From Silicimonas sp. (GTDB taxonomy: Bacteria > Pseudomonadota > Alphaproteobacteria > Rhodobacterales > Rhodobacteraceae), in the NCBI GenBank assembly GCA_013002465.1, contig JABDJO010000130.1:1-64000 (forward strand): a DNA stretch of 64,000 nucleotides, given 5' to 3'. The translations under genes were made by a program, and so were the position numbers. Under the pieces are notes generated by a model that was not told where the DNA came from, made no database searches, and worked only from the letters and a program-made list of their open reading frames with translations. Each line of letters begins with the position of its first letter. Position 1 is the first letter of the stretch. Shown here piece by piece: positions 1-9,611 of the stretch.

Positions 1-481
1 GTTCACATGGTGGCCGCAGGTCTTTCTTGGGTTGGCCTTCAACTGGGGCGTCTTGCTGGCCTGGACGGCGGCGACTGGCAGTTTGGCGCTTCCCGCGGTT
101 CTCATCTATGCCGGGGGTATTGCCTGGACCCTGTTTTACGACACGATCTATGCCCATCAGGACAAAGAGGACGACGCCTTGATCGGGGTGAAATCCACCG
201 CCCGGCTGTTTGGCGACAACACCGCAACCTGGCTGAAATGGTTTCTGGTCGCACCCGTGACCCTGATCGGAGCAGGGCTGATCCTTGCCCTGGCGGGTCA
301 GGCGAACGTTCTGCAACTGACCGTTGCGCTATGTGGGGTTTGGGCCTTCGGCTGGCACATGGCCTGGCAGCTACGGCGACTTGAGATCGACAATTCCGAC
401 CGTTGCCTTGCCCTGTTCCGGTCGAATCGCGACGCAGGGCTCATTCCCGTGCTGTTTCTCGCCGTGGCGTGGTTCCTTTGA
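1..481 (+). CDS. ubiA: 4-hydroxybenzoate polyprenyltransferase UbiA, C-terminal part (gene starts outside the window)
   Basis: Integral membrane prenyltransferase that attaches the polyprenyl tail to 4-hydroxybenzoate in ubiquinone synthesis. The reading frame is open from base 2, so the 5' end of the gene is missing; about 160 of the roughly 315 residues usual for the family remain. The second Asp-rich motif is visible as [13 protein letters not shown], followed by the family sequence [11 protein letters not shown], and then hydrophobic helices to the C terminus. The next gene, an OmpA-family protein on the same strand, begins 35 bases after the stop. Identification is by the motif and membrane pattern and is firm. 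Confidence 0.93.
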   Translation, partial: FTWWPQVFLGLAFNWGVLLAWTAATGSLALPAVLIYAGGIAWTLFYDTIYAHQDKEDDALIGVKSTARLFGDNTATWLKWFLVAPVTLIGAGLILALAGQANVLQLTVALCGVWAFGWHMAWQLRRLEIDNSDRCLALFRSNRDAGLIPVLFLAVAWFL

Positions 482-516
482 TTGCGTGCGCCCCCTTGGA
501 CGACTAACAAGACGCC

Positions 517-2445
517 ATGACCGCCCAAAGGCCCAGATTGCGCACCCGCACCTTGCCGCACCTTCTTGCGATTGCCCTAGGCGCTGCAGGCTGTGTCGGC
601 GTGGCTTTTTGGGCGAAGAACAAGATCGAGGCGGATGCCTTGACCGATCTGAACCTGGTTCTGTCCCAATCGGGCCATGACTGGGCCGATGTGAGTGTCG
701 ACGGCTTGTCCGTGATGCTGACCGGCATCGCGCCCGATGAAGCGACGCGGTTTGCGGCCCTTTCCGCTGCGGGGCGTGTGGTTGATGCCACGCGAATCAT
801 CGACGGAATGGATGTCGAGGCTGCGGCGGCCATTCGACCGCCGGATTTCTCGATCGAGATGCTGAAAAACGAAGACAGCGTGTCGTTGATTGGATTGGTA
901 CCTCTGTCGTCGGACCCCGAGGGGATCGTGGCGCGGGTGGAACAGCATTCTGACGGCGCGCCGATCTCGGATTTGTTGGAAAGCGCCGATTTCGACGCGC
1001 CGACCGGGTGGGAACAGGCTCTGGAATTCGGGATCGCCGCGCTTGATGTGCTGCCCCGTTCGAAGGTGTCAATCGGACCCCGGCGGGTGGCAATTACCGC
1101 CGTCGCCAAAGACCCCGAAGACAAGCGCAGCCTGGAACGCCGGTTGCGCCAGGACGCGCCGCCGGGCCTCAGGTTGGTTCTGAACATCTCGGCCCCGCGC
1201 CCCGTTGTGGCGCCGTTCACGCTGCGGTTTCTGATTGACGAAGCCGGGGCGCGTTTCGACGCCTGTGCTGCCGATAGCCGGGATGCGCGAACCGCCATCA
1301 TATCCGCTGCGGTCGAGGCCGGGGCGAAAAGCGGCATGTCTTGCACCCTGGGACTTGGGACTCCGTCAACCCGTTGGGGCGAAGCGGCGGTGGCTGGAAT
1401 ACGTGCTGTTTCTGAGTTGGGAGCAGGGACACTGACCTTATCCAACGCGGATGTGACCTTGCTGGCAAAGCAAGGCACGCCAGAGCCCTTGTTCGACAGG
1501 GTGGCTGCCGAGTTGGAAGCCGCCTTGCCGCCTGTGTTTTCGCTGAACGCCATTTTGCCCGACCCGCCCGAGCAAGAAACGGTGGGCGCATCGCTGCCGC
1601 CGGAATTCACCGCCATCCGGTCGCCCGAGGGGCAGGTGCAACTTCGGGGCCGATTGGGTGATGCCATGACCCGTTCCGCAGTGGAAAGCTATGCAGCCGC
1701 CCAGTTCGGCGGGGCGCGGATATATTCGGCCACACGGTTGGACCAAACGTTGCCCGTTGGCTGGCCCAAGCGGGTTCTGGCTGCCCTTGAGGCACTTCAT
1801 TACTTGCACAACGGCGTGGCCACGGTGACCGAAAATGAAATCGTGATCTCGGGTGCTACCGGCGACAAGGACGCTCAATCGGAAATGGCGCGTGTTTTGT
1901 CCGACCGCCTTGACGGCGGGGCAGCGTTTCAACTGGACGTGACGTATAACGAGGCGCTGGATCCGCTGGCTGCCTTGCCGACCCCCGACGAGTGTATTGC
2001 GCTGATCAACGAGGCGGGCAATCGCCAGAAGATCACCTTCGCGCCGTCATCTACGAATTTTGAAGATGACGCAGTCAAGACCATAGACGCCATTGCCGAG
2101 ATCCTGCGTGAATGCCAGTCGGTGCAGATCGAAATCGGCGGTCATACCGACAGTCAGGGCCGCGAGGTCATGAACGAACAACTGAGCCAGGCGCGGGCGG
2201 ATGCTGTGCTGAATGCCATCATGGCGCGCCGGGTGCTCACTTCAAACCTGTCAGCCAAGGGATATGGCGAAAGCCAGCCCATTGCCGATAATGAAACCGA
2301 GTCAGGGCGAGAGGCAAATCGCCGGATCGAGTTTCGCCTTGTGACCGAAGATGAACCGGCGGATGTTTCGACCGAAACGGACGGGGATGCGACTGCTGCA
2401 GAAGCCGGTTCGACCGAAGAAAGTGACGGAGAAAGCTCAGAATGA
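517..2445 (+). CDS. OmpA-family envelope protein with C-terminal peptidoglycan-binding domain
   Basis: 642 residues. One N-terminal hydrophobic segment (about 15-33) acts as an anchor or uncleaved signal. A long middle region with BON-like repeats follows. The C-terminal OmpA domain (about 500-620) carries the peptidoglycan-binding sequence GGHTDSQG and the closing ANRRIEF motif. It is likely an inner-membrane-anchored or periplasmic protein that grips the cell wall. The tail after the OmpA domain is acidic (Glu/Asp/Ser/Thr-rich). Its stop overlaps the start of the next small gene by 4 bases, so the two are translationally coupled. The exact cell-wall role cannot be read from sequence. Confidence 0.88.
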   Translation: MTAQRPRLRTRTLPHLLAIALGAAGCVGVAFWAKNKIEADALTDLNLVLSQSGHDWADVSVDGLSVMLTGIAPDEATRFAALSAAGRVVDATRIIDGMDVEAAAAIRPPDFSIEMLKNEDSVSLIGLVPLSSDPEGIVARVEQHSDGAPISDLLESADFDAPTGWEQALEFGIAALDVLPRSKVSIGPRRVAITAVAKDPEDKRSLERRLRQDAPPGLRLVLNISAPRPVVAPFTLRFLIDEAGARFDACAADSRDARTAIISAAVEAGAKSGMSCTLGLGTPSTRWGEAAVAGIRAVSELGAGTLTLSNADVTLLAKQGTPEPLFDRVAAELEAALPPVFSLNAILPDPPEQETVGASLPPEFTAIRSPEGQVQLRGRLGDAMTRSAVESYAAAQFGGARIYSATRLDQTLPVGWPKRVLAALEALHYLHNGVATVTENEIVISGATGDKDAQSEMARVLSDRLDGGAAFQLDVTYNEALDPLAALPTPDECIALINEAGNRQKITFAPSSTNFEDDAVKTIDAIAEILRECQSVQIEIGGHTDSQGREVMNEQLSQARADAVLNAIMARRVLTSNLSAKGYGESQPIADNETESGREANRRIEFRLVTEDEPADVSTETDGDATAAEAGSTEESDGESSE

Positions 2446-2768
2446 ACGGACCCGAGTTTATCGCCGCCACGGCGGCCATTTTGTTCATGGCCTTTCTTGC
2501 GGGATGGTTCACCCATTGGCTGATTTCGCGGATCACACGCGTCACGCGGTCGGACATGGACGATCTTGATAAAATGGCCCAGGAACTTCACCAGGCCGAA
2601 GAAGAACTTGACCGCACTGTGATCCATTATCAGCAGCGTGACGCGGAACTGACCAACAAGCTTCACCAGACCGAGGCCGAACTTGAGGCCGCCATGGACG
2701 GATTGCGAAACGCTCGGAGCGAGGCCGAAGAGCTTCGCTCATATATCGAGCGAGTGAATCAAGGCTAA
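2442..2768 (+). CDS. Small membrane-anchored coiled-coil protein
   Basis: 108 residues: one N-terminal transmembrane helix (about 8-30, FIAATAAILFMAFLAGWFTHW) followed by a charged, heptad-like region rich in Glu, Gln, Leu and Arg (about 40-105) that should form a coiled coil. It overlaps the upstream OmpA-family gene by ATGA, which implies coupled translation and probably a shared envelope task. I do not recognise a named family. The layout resembles small division- or envelope-associated scaffold proteins, but that is only analogy. Confidence 0.8.
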   Translation: MNGPEFIAATAAILFMAFLAGWFTHWLISRITRVTRSDMDDLDKMAQELHQAEEELDRTVIHYQQRDAELTNKLHQTEAELEAAMDGLRNARSEAEELRSYIERVNQG

Positions 2769-2781
2769 TAGGCGTCGCGAT

Positions 2782-3333
2782 TCAAGCTGCCCGAGCGTTT
2801 TCACCGATCAAAGATTTTTCCATTCCGTAAAGATCGACCCGCGCGCCGCTTTCCAGAACCGCACATTGCTTGTCTGTGACCCGGTAGCCAATGCGACGAT
2901 ATAGCGGCATGCCAGACAAGGTGGCGGTCATCGTCATTCGAGTCATGCCATGGTCGATGGCGTCGGTTTCGATGTGCTGCATGATGCGCCGTCCAAAGCC
3001 TTGCCGGGCCGAGGCCGGGTGTACATAGACCGAGCGGGTGATCGCGACCCTTCCGAACGTAGGTTTCGCGGCGGCCACTGCGGATTTGTAGGATGGCATC
3101 TTTTGCGACCATCCGCCGGATCCCATGACCTTGCCATTAGGGCCTTCCAGTACGAAGTAATGCCCCTCGTCGATCAGATCGACCGAGAACAGGGGCACTT
3201 CGCGAAGAACCTCATGCATAAGGTCAAGTGAGTAAAACGTGCTTGCCAGGCCAAGAAACGCTTGGGTCTGCAAGTCGAGAATTCCTGAAACATCCCTAAC
3301 GGCCGCTTTTCTGATTTGGCTAACGTCCGGCAT
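2782..3333 (-). CDS. GNAT-family N-acetyltransferase
   Basis: 183 residues. The acetyl-CoA-binding GNAT core is seen in the SVYVHPASARQGFGRRIM stretch (motif A, R-Q-G-x-G-R), preceded by the usual beta strands and followed by the motif B region ending GYRV. Substrate unknown. The start at 3333 is backed by a GAGGTG ribosome-binding site just upstream on the minus strand. It is divergent from the LysR gene at 3442, so the regulator may control it. Confidence 0.85.
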   Translation of the reverse strand: MPDVSQIRKAAVRDVSGILDLQTQAFLGLASTFYSLDLMHEVLREVPLFSVDLIDEGHYFVLEGPNGKVMGSGGWSQKMPSYKSAVAAAKPTFGRVAITRSVYVHPASARQGFGRRIMQHIETDAIDHGMTRMTMTATLSGMPLYRRIGYRVTDKQCAVLESGARVDLYGMEKSLIGENARAA

Positions 3334-3416
3334 CTGGCACCTCGCATTCGTTTATCGGGGTCAAGTCCACAAACGCGATTCCTTGTGATTAGTCGAACGA
3401 ATAATGTTTATACTAG

Positions 3417-3435
3417 CAATTAGAAATGTTAATTG
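3417..3435. promoter_or_regulatory. Perfect dyad in the GNAT/LysR divergent region
   Basis: CAATTA, a 7-base spacer, then TAATTG: a perfect 6-base inverted repeat in an AT-rich patch just upstream of the LysR start codon. Size and position fit a LysR-type operator used for autoregulation or for the divergent GNAT gene. A TATACT hexamer at 3410-3415 may be a -10 element. The assignment is inference from position. Confidence 0.45.
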
Positions 3436-3441
3436 TACACC

Positions 3442-4287
3442 ATGACACCTGACCTGCTGAAAACCTTTGTCGCAATCACCGAGACGGGAAACTTCACCGC
3501 AGCGTCGCAGCGTGTGGGGCGGACACAAGGTGCGGTCAGTCAGATGATCAAACGTTTGGAGTCCGAGCTGCGATGCACCCTTTTCGATCGCAAGGCCACG
3601 CCCGTGAAACTGACAGAGCACGGCAAGATGCTGTTGCCGCACGCCCGTGAAATCCTGGCGGCCAACATGCGCGCCCTTTCCGCCTTTGATCAGTCTGAAC
3701 TTGATGGGCTGGTGTCTTTGGGCATGCCAGAGATCTATGCCGAAGAACTGATACCCCGGATACTCCCCAGTTTTCAGGAGCGTTATCCAAAGGTGCGCAT
3801 TGACCTTGATTTGCGCGACACAACCGACCTGATGCGTCTTTTGGGGGCCGGGACCCTGGACCTGACCCTGGCCACTGACGGCGAGGTGCCGAATTTGACC
3901 GGCCCCGTCGTTCACGAGGCGCCGGTTGTCTGGATTGCCCCCGTAGGCCAGGCACTTGAGGCACGCGACCCCTTGCCCTTGGTGGTTTGGAAGCATGGCT
4001 CTAACTATGAACGCATTGTCCTTCGCACGCTGGCGGCGGCCAATCGCAATGCCACTGTTGTGGTCAACACACAGACGATCAGCGGCATGGTATCATCGAC
4101 CCGCGCAAACATGGGTGTGGCCGCGGTGACCGGGGGCCAGGCCTATGGCAAAGTGAGGGTGATCGACGACCCAGCAGTTTTGCCACGGATCGAGCCCAGA
4201 AAAGTACACTTGGAACGCGCCTATTCCGAGCGCAGCCCCGCGGTCGATCTTTTGCAGGAACACATTATGAGCGTTCTGGCCGGTTGA
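3442..4287 (+). CDS. LysR-family transcriptional regulator
   Basis: 281 residues from the ATG at 3442; an in-frame TTG at 3433 is less likely because it lies inside the upstream dyad. The N-terminal winged helix (about 1-62) has the typical TPDLLKTFVAITETGNFTAASQRVGRTQGAVSQMIKRLE pattern (given here only to mark the helix-turn-helix around residues 17-36). A periplasmic-binding-protein-like effector domain follows (about 88-275). Divergent from a GNAT gene, its most likely target along with itself; the effector is unknown. It ends 10 bases before the convergent permease gene. Confidence 0.88.
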   Translation: MTPDLLKTFVAITETGNFTAASQRVGRTQGAVSQMIKRLESELRCTLFDRKATPVKLTEHGKMLLPHAREILAANMRALSAFDQSELDGLVSLGMPEIYAEELIPRILPSFQERYPKVRIDLDLRDTTDLMRLLGAGTLDLTLATDGEVPNLTGPVVHEAPVVWIAPVGQALEARDPLPLVVWKHGSNYERIVLRTLAAANRNATVVVNTQTISGMVSSTRANMGVAAVTGGQAYGKVRVIDDPAVLPRIEPRKVHLERAYSERSPAVDLLQEHIMSVLAG

Positions 4288-4297
4288 AAGGGGCGGC

Positions 4298-6073
4298 CTA
4301 AAGTGGCCAGAAGAACAGAATAGCCGGCATCGCCACGACGATCACGAGGATCTCCAGCGGCAGGCCCATGCGCCAGTAATCCCCAAAATGATAGCCACCG
4401 GGGCCAAGGATGATCGTGTTGTTCTTGTGCCCGATGGGGGTCAGAAACGCGCACGAGGCGGCGACCGCCACGGCCATCAGCCAGGCGTCGGGGTTGGTGG
4501 TGGTCGCCGTTGCCATCCCGACGGCAATGGGGGCGGCGATCAGGGTTGTGGCGACGTTGTTCAGGAAATCCGACAGGGTCATCGTCACCACCATCAGAAC
4601 CAGCAAGGCGACCCAGTTGGGATAGCCTTCGGTCAATAAGATGATCTGCGACGCGATCAGCCGGGCTCCGCCCGATTGCTCGAACGCTTCGGCCAGGGGA
4701 ATGAGGCTTGCCAACAGAACGATGACTTTCCATTCGATGGACTCATAGACTTCGTTGCCCGACACAAGACCGACGGCGATGAATCCCACGACAGCAGCGG
4801 CCAAAGCGACGGGAAGCGACGCCCAGCCGAGAACCGCAGCCGCAATGGCCACGAGGAATATGCCGACAGACAGCCCGGCCTTGGAACGCTGCACAACAGC
4901 GGTTTCACGCCCTTCCAGGGGCAGAACGCCCAGCCACGACGCCGCGGCAGCGTTTCGCTGAGGTGTCCCAAGCAACAAGAGGACGTCGCCGGGTCGCACG
5001 GTCAACAGCCGCACCCTGTCGCGAAACCGCTGGCCATTGCGCGACACGCCCAGAAGCGTGACGGAATGGCGGTACAGAAGTTTGAGACTGCGCGCAGTGC
5101 GGCCCGCGATTCGGGCGCCTTCGGGCACGATGGCCTCGGTCAGGATCAGCCCGCCCTCGGTCACCCCGCCGGAGTGCTTTTCCGATCCGGCAAATTCCAG
5201 GGCGCCCTGGCCCATGAAGGTTTCGATTGATTTTGGCTCGCCCTCGACCACCAGGAAATCCCCGGCGCTGATTTCCTGACGCGCGGCAAACCCCGGCTGA
5301 CGCTTGCCGCGCCGCACCAGGCCAAGGATGTGAAGGTCGTGTTCGTCGGCCGCCGGGTACAGATCTCCCACGGTCAGCCCGCCTTCGACCGCCTTCTCGC
5401 TGACGAGCAGTTCGGCGATGTACCGTCCCTTGGCAAATTCGGCCTCTTGTTCCAGAGAGCCTTCGCGTTTTGGCAGCAACCGCCAACCGACAAGCGAGAC
5501 GAAGACAATCCCGGCGACGGCGACCGTCAGACCCACCGGGGCGAAATCAAACATGGCAAAGGGTGTGCCAAGGGCGTCCTGCCGGTATTCCGAGATCACG
5601 ATGTTCGGCGGCGTTCCGATCAACGTGATCATGCCGCCAAGGATGGTGGCAAAGGAAAGCGGCATCAGCGATTTCCCGACGGCGCGCTTGGCCTTTGCCG
5701 CGGTTTCCACATCCAGCGGCATCAAAAGGGCGAGCGCAGCGACGTTGTTGATGATCGCCGAGATGCTGGCCCCGACGATGGCCATCACCGCAATGTGCAG
5801 GGGCAATGGACGATCACTGTCCAACAGCCGTGCCGCCAGCTTTTCGATGGCGCCGGATCCGATCAGGCCCCGCGACACGATCAGAACCAGGGCGATGATC
5901 GCCACCGCCGAATGGCCGAACCCTGAAAACACCTTGCCCGATGGCACCAGCCCCAGCAGCGCGGCCACCACAAGCGCTCCGAACGCCACGAGATCATAGC
6001 GCAGCCGACCCCAGACCAAGAGAGCGAAAAGAACCGCAAAGATGGCGAAGATCTGGGTCTGGTCACTGGGCAT
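4298..6073 (-). CDS. SLC13/DASS-type anion permease with two TrkA-C domains
   Basis: 591 residues. Two halves of a sodium-coupled carboxylate/sulfate transporter (SLC13, DASS) flank a cytoplasmic insert of about 170 residues (roughly 215-390) that carries two TrkA-C (RCK-C) regulatory domains. Family signatures are the SxxxNNVAALALLMP and GTPPNIV stretches in the N-terminal half and DFLNNVATTLIAAPIAVGM in the C-terminal half. Transporters of this layout have been linked to sulfate, sulfite or dicarboxylate transport; substrate cannot be chosen here. It starts 9 bases after aroQ, so the two are likely co-transcribed. Confidence 0.87.
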   Translation of the reverse strand: MPSDQTQIFAIFAVLFALLVWGRLRYDLVAFGALVVAALLGLVPSGKVFSGFGHSAVAIIALVLIVSRGLIGSGAIEKLAARLLDSDRPLPLHIAVMAIVGASISAIINNVAALALLMPLDVETAAKAKRAVGKSLMPLSFATILGGMITLIGTPPNIVISEYRQDALGTPFAMFDFAPVGLTVAVAGIVFVSLVGWRLLPKREGSLEQEAEFAKGRYIAELLVSEKAVEGGLTVGDLYPAADEHDLHILGLVRRGKRQPGFAARQEISAGDFLVVEGEPKSIETFMGQGALEFAGSEKHSGGVTEGGLILTEAIVPEGARIAGRTARSLKLLYRHSVTLLGVSRNGQRFRDRVRLLTVRPGDVLLLLGTPQRNAAAASWLGVLPLEGRETAVVQRSKAGLSVGIFLVAIAAAVLGWASLPVALAAAVVGFIAVGLVSGNEVYESIEWKVIVLLASLIPLAEAFEQSGGARLIASQIILLTEGYPNWVALLVLMVVTMTLSDFLNNVATTLIAAPIAVGMATATTTNPDAWLMAVAVAASCAFLTPIGHKNNTIILGPGGYHFGDYWRMGLPLEILVIVVAMPAILFFWPL

Positions 6074-6082
6074 TGTGGCGTC

Positions 6083-6523
6083 CTACTTCTTCAGAAGCGC
6101 GCCCACGCGTTGCACGGCAAATCCATAGCCCTGGACACCGCAGCCAATGATGATCGCATCGGCGCGCTTCGAAACATATGAATGATGGCGAAAGCTTTCG
6201 CGAGCGTGGATATTCGACACGTGTACTTCGACCACGGGGCCTTCGAACATGTGAAGCGCATCCAAAATGGCGATCGACGTATGGGAATAGGCACCGGGAT
6301 TGATCACGATGCCAACAGCACTTTCGCGGGCGTCCTGGATCCAGTCGACAAGCTGACCCTCGAAGTTGGACTGGCGCATCTCGACGCCACAGTCGAAGGC
6401 GCTCGCCGCCTCCGCGCAAAGGCGCGCCACGTCATTCAGCGTTTCGTCCCCGTAAAGGTCGGGTTGCCGTTTGCCCAACATGTTCAGGTTCGGGCCGTTC
6501 AGGATAAGGATCGTATCTGCCAT
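6083..6523 (-). CDS. aroQ: 3-dehydroquinate dehydratase, type II
   Basis: Third step of the shikimate pathway: 3-dehydroquinate to 3-dehydroshikimate, in the cytosol. The protein has 146 residues, the normal length of the dodecameric type II enzyme. The N-terminal NGPNLNMLGKRQPDLYG contains the catalytic Arg and Tyr; NPGAYSHTSIAI and VEVHVSNIHARE supply the substrate-binding residues and the catalytic His. In many Rhodobacterales aroQ sits before accBC; here it leads into an SLC13-type permease gene. Confidence 0.95.
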   Translation of the reverse strand: MADTILILNGPNLNMLGKRQPDLYGDETLNDVARLCAEAASAFDCGVEMRQSNFEGQLVDWIQDARESAVGIVINPGAYSHTSIAILDALHMFEGPVVEVHVSNIHARESFRHHSYVSKRADAIIIGCGVQGYGFAVQRVGALLKK

Positions 6524-6589
6524 GCCCTGTCCCTAGCCGAGAGAGCGGGGACTGCCCAGATCCCGGTGATGGAATTCTTGCCTGTTGTG

Positions 6590-6937
6590 CTATTTCAGCG
6601 AGACCGGAAACCGCGTCGCACCCCATCCATCGGTGTTGGTCCGCGCCTCGATATAGACTGTTTGGGTCCCGTCCGGAATTTGCACTCCGCCAAGGGATCG
6701 GGTGAAAGGTTGTTCGTTAACATGTGGGTGGAAGAGCACACGGGTGCCCAGCACGGTGCCGTCTTCCAAGATAACGCGCCAGCCATCGGCATAGTCGTCC
6801 CAGCCGGTATCGCCATGGCTGAGTGTAACCGACACCGACCAGTTTTCCCCGGCGCTTTGCAACTTTGCGTCCACAATCACCGCATCATCCGCAAGTGCGA
6901 AGGTCGGGACCATGATCAATGCGAGAATCCGTTTCAT
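6590..6937 (-). CDS. Small secreted protein, function unknown
   Basis: 115 residues from the ATG at 6937, chosen because AGAG lies 5-8 bases upstream and a signal peptide (MKRILALIMVPTFALA) starts directly there; an upstream in-frame extension would spoil the signal. The mature part is about 100 residues, beta-rich, with the motif GDTGWDDYADGWRV and a His-containing FHPHVNEQPFTRS stretch. It resembles small periplasmic proteins found in Rhodobacterales, but I cannot name the family or a function. Confidence 0.75.
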   Translation of the reverse strand: MKRILALIMVPTFALADDAVIVDAKLQSAGENWSVSVTLSHGDTGWDDYADGWRVILEDGTVLGTRVLFHPHVNEQPFTRSLGGVQIPDGTQTVYIEARTNTDGWGATRFPVSLK

Positions 6938-7136
6938 GGGCTCTTTTAACATGCTGGACATCATGAAGACGACACGCCTGCGTGAGGGAAGTCGAAAATT
7001 GCATATTTTTGGCAAGATGAAGGGACAGTTTGCGTTGGATCACGCTTCATCTGTCAAAAAAACCCGAGGTTGAATTGGCCAACGGTGTAGAAGGGGCGGC
7101 GGCTCTTTCCACGCCACTAAATCTTGTGTCCGATGC

Positions 7137-7165
7137 GTGACAATCCCCCTAAAAACGCCTATATT
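7137..7165 (+). promoter_or_regulatory. Predicted sigma-70 promoter of gyrB
   Basis: GTGACA (-35, 7137-7142), a 17-base spacer, TATATT (-10, 7160-7165). Start of transcription would fall near 7172, giving a leader of about 22 bases before the gyrB ATG. Spacing and hexamers are close to consensus. The preceding 200 bases hold no gene. Confidence 0.65.
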
Positions 7166-7193
7166 TTCCAGGACAATAACAAGGACAATCGGC

Positions 7194-9611
7194 ATGGCAG
7201 AGGCCGCTAGCGCGCCAGAAGAATATGGCGCGGATTCCATTAAAGTTCTCAAAGGGTTAGAGGCGGTTCGCAAGCGCCCTGGGATGTATATTGGCGATAC
7301 CGACGATGGCTCGGGCCTGCACCATATGGTGTACGAGGTTGTCGACAACGGGATTGACGAGGCATTGGCCGGTCATGCGGACCGGGTGACGGTCACGGTT
7401 CACGCCGATTCCAGCGTTTCGGTCAGCGATAACGGGCGTGGGATTCCGGTTGATATTCACGAGGAGGAAGGCGTTTCCGCAGCCGAGGTCATCATGACCC
7501 AATTGCACGCCGGCGGGAAGTTCGATCAGAATTCCTACAAGGTCTCGGGCGGACTTCACGGGGTTGGGGTTTCCGTTGTGAATGCCTTGTCCGATTGGTT
7601 GGAATTGCGCATCTGGCGGGATGGCAAGGAACACGTGGCCCGTTTCGAGGGCGGCGAAACGGTGGATCATCTGAAGGTGGTCGGCGATGCCGATGGCAGA
7701 AAGGGCACCGAGGTGCGTTTCCTGGCATCGACCAACACGTTTTCGAACCTTGAGTACAGTTTCAAGATCTTGGAAAACCGGCTGCGTGAACTGGCCTTTC
7801 TGAATTCGGGTGTGCGCATTCTTCTGCGCGACGAACGCCACGCAGAGTTACAAGAGAGCGAGTTCTTCTATGACGGTGGCGTGCGCGAATTCGTGCGCTA
7901 TCTCGACCGGTCGAAGACCCCGATGATCGACGAACCAATATTCATCACCGGCGAGAAAGACGGCATCAACGTCGAGGTCGCCATGTGGTGGAATGACGGT
8001 TATCACGAAACGGTTTTGCCTTTCACGAACAACATTCCGCAGCGCGACGGCGGCACTCATCTGGCGGGGTTCCGGGGCGGGTTAACACGCACTATTAATC
8101 ACTATGCGGGCACGTCCGGCATCGCGAAGAAGGAGAAGATCAGTTTTACCGGTGATGATGCCCGCGAGGGGCTGACCTGCGTTCTGTCGGTCAAGGCGCC
8201 CGACCCGAAGTTCAGCTCGCAGACCAAGGACAAGCTGGTCTCGTCCGAAGTGCGCCCCGCCGTTGAAAGTCTGATGAACGAAAAGCTGGCCGAGTGGTTC
8301 GAAGAGCATCCGGGCGAGGCACGATTGATCGTTTCAAAGATCGTCGAAGCGGCCATGGCGCGCGAGGCGGCCAGAAAAGCGCGCGAATTGACGCGCAAGA
8401 AAGTGTCGAACGACGTGAACTTCCTGGCGGGGAAGTTAAAGGAATGTTCCGAAAAAGACCCGGCCAAGCGCGAAGTCTTCCTTGTCGAGGGCGACAGTGC
8501 CGGGGGCTCGGCGCAGACCGGGCGCGACCGGCGGACCCAGGCAATCCTTCCTTTACGCGGCAAGATCCTGAACGTTGAACGGGCGCGGTTCGACCGAATG
8601 CTGTCCAGTCAGGAGATCGGCAATCTGGTCATGGCTCTTGGCACCGGGATAGGGCGCGACGAGTTCGACATCGAGAAGCTGCGGTACCACAAGGTGGTCA
8701 TCATGACCGACGCCGATGTGGACGGTGCTCATATCCGTACGCTTTTGCTGACGTTCTTTTTCCGCCAGATGCCCGAGTTGATCGAGGGCGGGTATCTTTA
8801 TATCGCCCAGCCCCCCTTGTACAAAGTCGCCCGTGGCAAGTCCGAGGTCTATCTGAAGGACCAGGCCGCACTCGACGACTATCTGATCGAGATGGGCATT
8901 GACGGTGCCATACTGCGGCTGGAATCCGGCGAAGAGATCGTTGGTCAGGACCTGTTGCGTGTGGTCGAGGAGGCACGTCAGATACGTCGGGTTCTGCAGG
9001 CGTTTCCAACACATTATCCGCCAACCATTCTGGAACAGGCGGCGATTTCCGGGGCATTCCGCGCCGGGCAGGTCGATAGCGATCTGCAGGGCGTTGCCGA
9101 TGCGGTGGCCAAGCGGCTGGATTTGGTGGCCGTCGAGTATGAAAAGGGCTGGCAGGGCCGGATCACCCAGGATCACGGGATCCGTCTGACACGGTCGCTG
9201 CGTGGGGTCGAAGAGGTGCGAACTTTGGATGGGCCGATCCTTCGCTCGGTTGAAGCACGGCGATTGGGTGGATTCACCGATGCGCTGCAAGAGATTTACG
9301 CGCAACCGGCGAAACTGGTGCGCAAGGAACGCGATACGCCGGTCCACGGCCCGCTTGATCTGCTGCAGACCATTTTGACCGAAGGCGAGAAGGGGCTCAG
9401 CCTGCAGCGCTACAAAGGTTTGGGCGAAATGAACCCCGACCAGTTGTGGGAAACGACGCTCGATCCCGAGGCGCGGACCCTGTTGCAGGTCAAGGTCGAT
9501 GATTTGGCCGAAGCGGACGATCTGTTCACCAAGCTGATGGGCGACGTGGTCGAACCCCGGCGCGAGTTCATTCAGCAGAATGCGCTTAACGTCGAAAACC
9601 TGGATTTCTGA
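7194..9611 (+). CDS. gyrB: DNA gyrase subunit B
   Basis: ATPase subunit of DNA gyrase, which introduces negative supercoils. The start at 7194 is chosen over an upstream GTG at 7137 because AAGGA sits 8 bases before it and the GTG overlaps the predicted promoter; this gives 805 residues, normal for gyrB. Visible are the GHKL ATPase motifs (VDNGIDEA, GVGVSVVNALS), the Toprim domain (EGDSAGGSA, then TDADVDGAHI) and the long insert between Toprim and the tail seen in Gram-negative GyrB. The C-terminal GLGEMNPDQLWETT motif is intact. Its stop abuts the stop of the convergent ispD without a spare base. Confidence 0.97.
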   Translation: MAEAASAPEEYGADSIKVLKGLEAVRKRPGMYIGDTDDGSGLHHMVYEVVDNGIDEALAGHADRVTVTVHADSSVSVSDNGRGIPVDIHEEEGVSAAEVIMTQLHAGGKFDQNSYKVSGGLHGVGVSVVNALSDWLELRIWRDGKEHVARFEGGETVDHLKVVGDADGRKGTEVRFLASTNTFSNLEYSFKILENRLRELAFLNSGVRILLRDERHAELQESEFFYDGGVREFVRYLDRSKTPMIDEPIFITGEKDGINVEVAMWWNDGYHETVLPFTNNIPQRDGGTHLAGFRGGLTRTINHYAGTSGIAKKEKISFTGDDAREGLTCVLSVKAPDPKFSSQTKDKLVSSEVRPAVESLMNEKLAEWFEEHPGEARLIVSKIVEAAMAREAARKARELTRKKVSNDVNFLAGKLKECSEKDPAKREVFLVEGDSAGGSAQTGRDRRTQAILPLRGKILNVERARFDRMLSSQEIGNLVMALGTGIGRDEFDIEKLRYHKVVIMTDADVDGAHIRTLLLTFFFRQMPELIEGGYLYIAQPPLYKVARGKSEVYLKDQAALDDYLIEMGIDGAILRLESGEEIVGQDLLRVVEEARQIRRVLQAFPTHYPPTILEQAAISGAFRAGQVDSDLQGVADAVAKRLDLVAVEYEKGWQGRITQDHGIRLTRSLRGVEEVRTLDGPILRSVEARRLGGFTDALQEIYAQPAKLVRKERDTPVHGPLDLLQTILTEGEKGLSLQRYKGLGEMNPDQLWETTLDPEARTLLQVKVDDLAEADDLFTKLMGDVVEPRREFIQQNALNVENLDF

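Noticed and set aside
504-1667. A 387-codon open frame opposite the OmpA-family gene
   Set aside because: Low-complexity Ser/Arg/Ala translation; the sense gene has a full OmpA domain.
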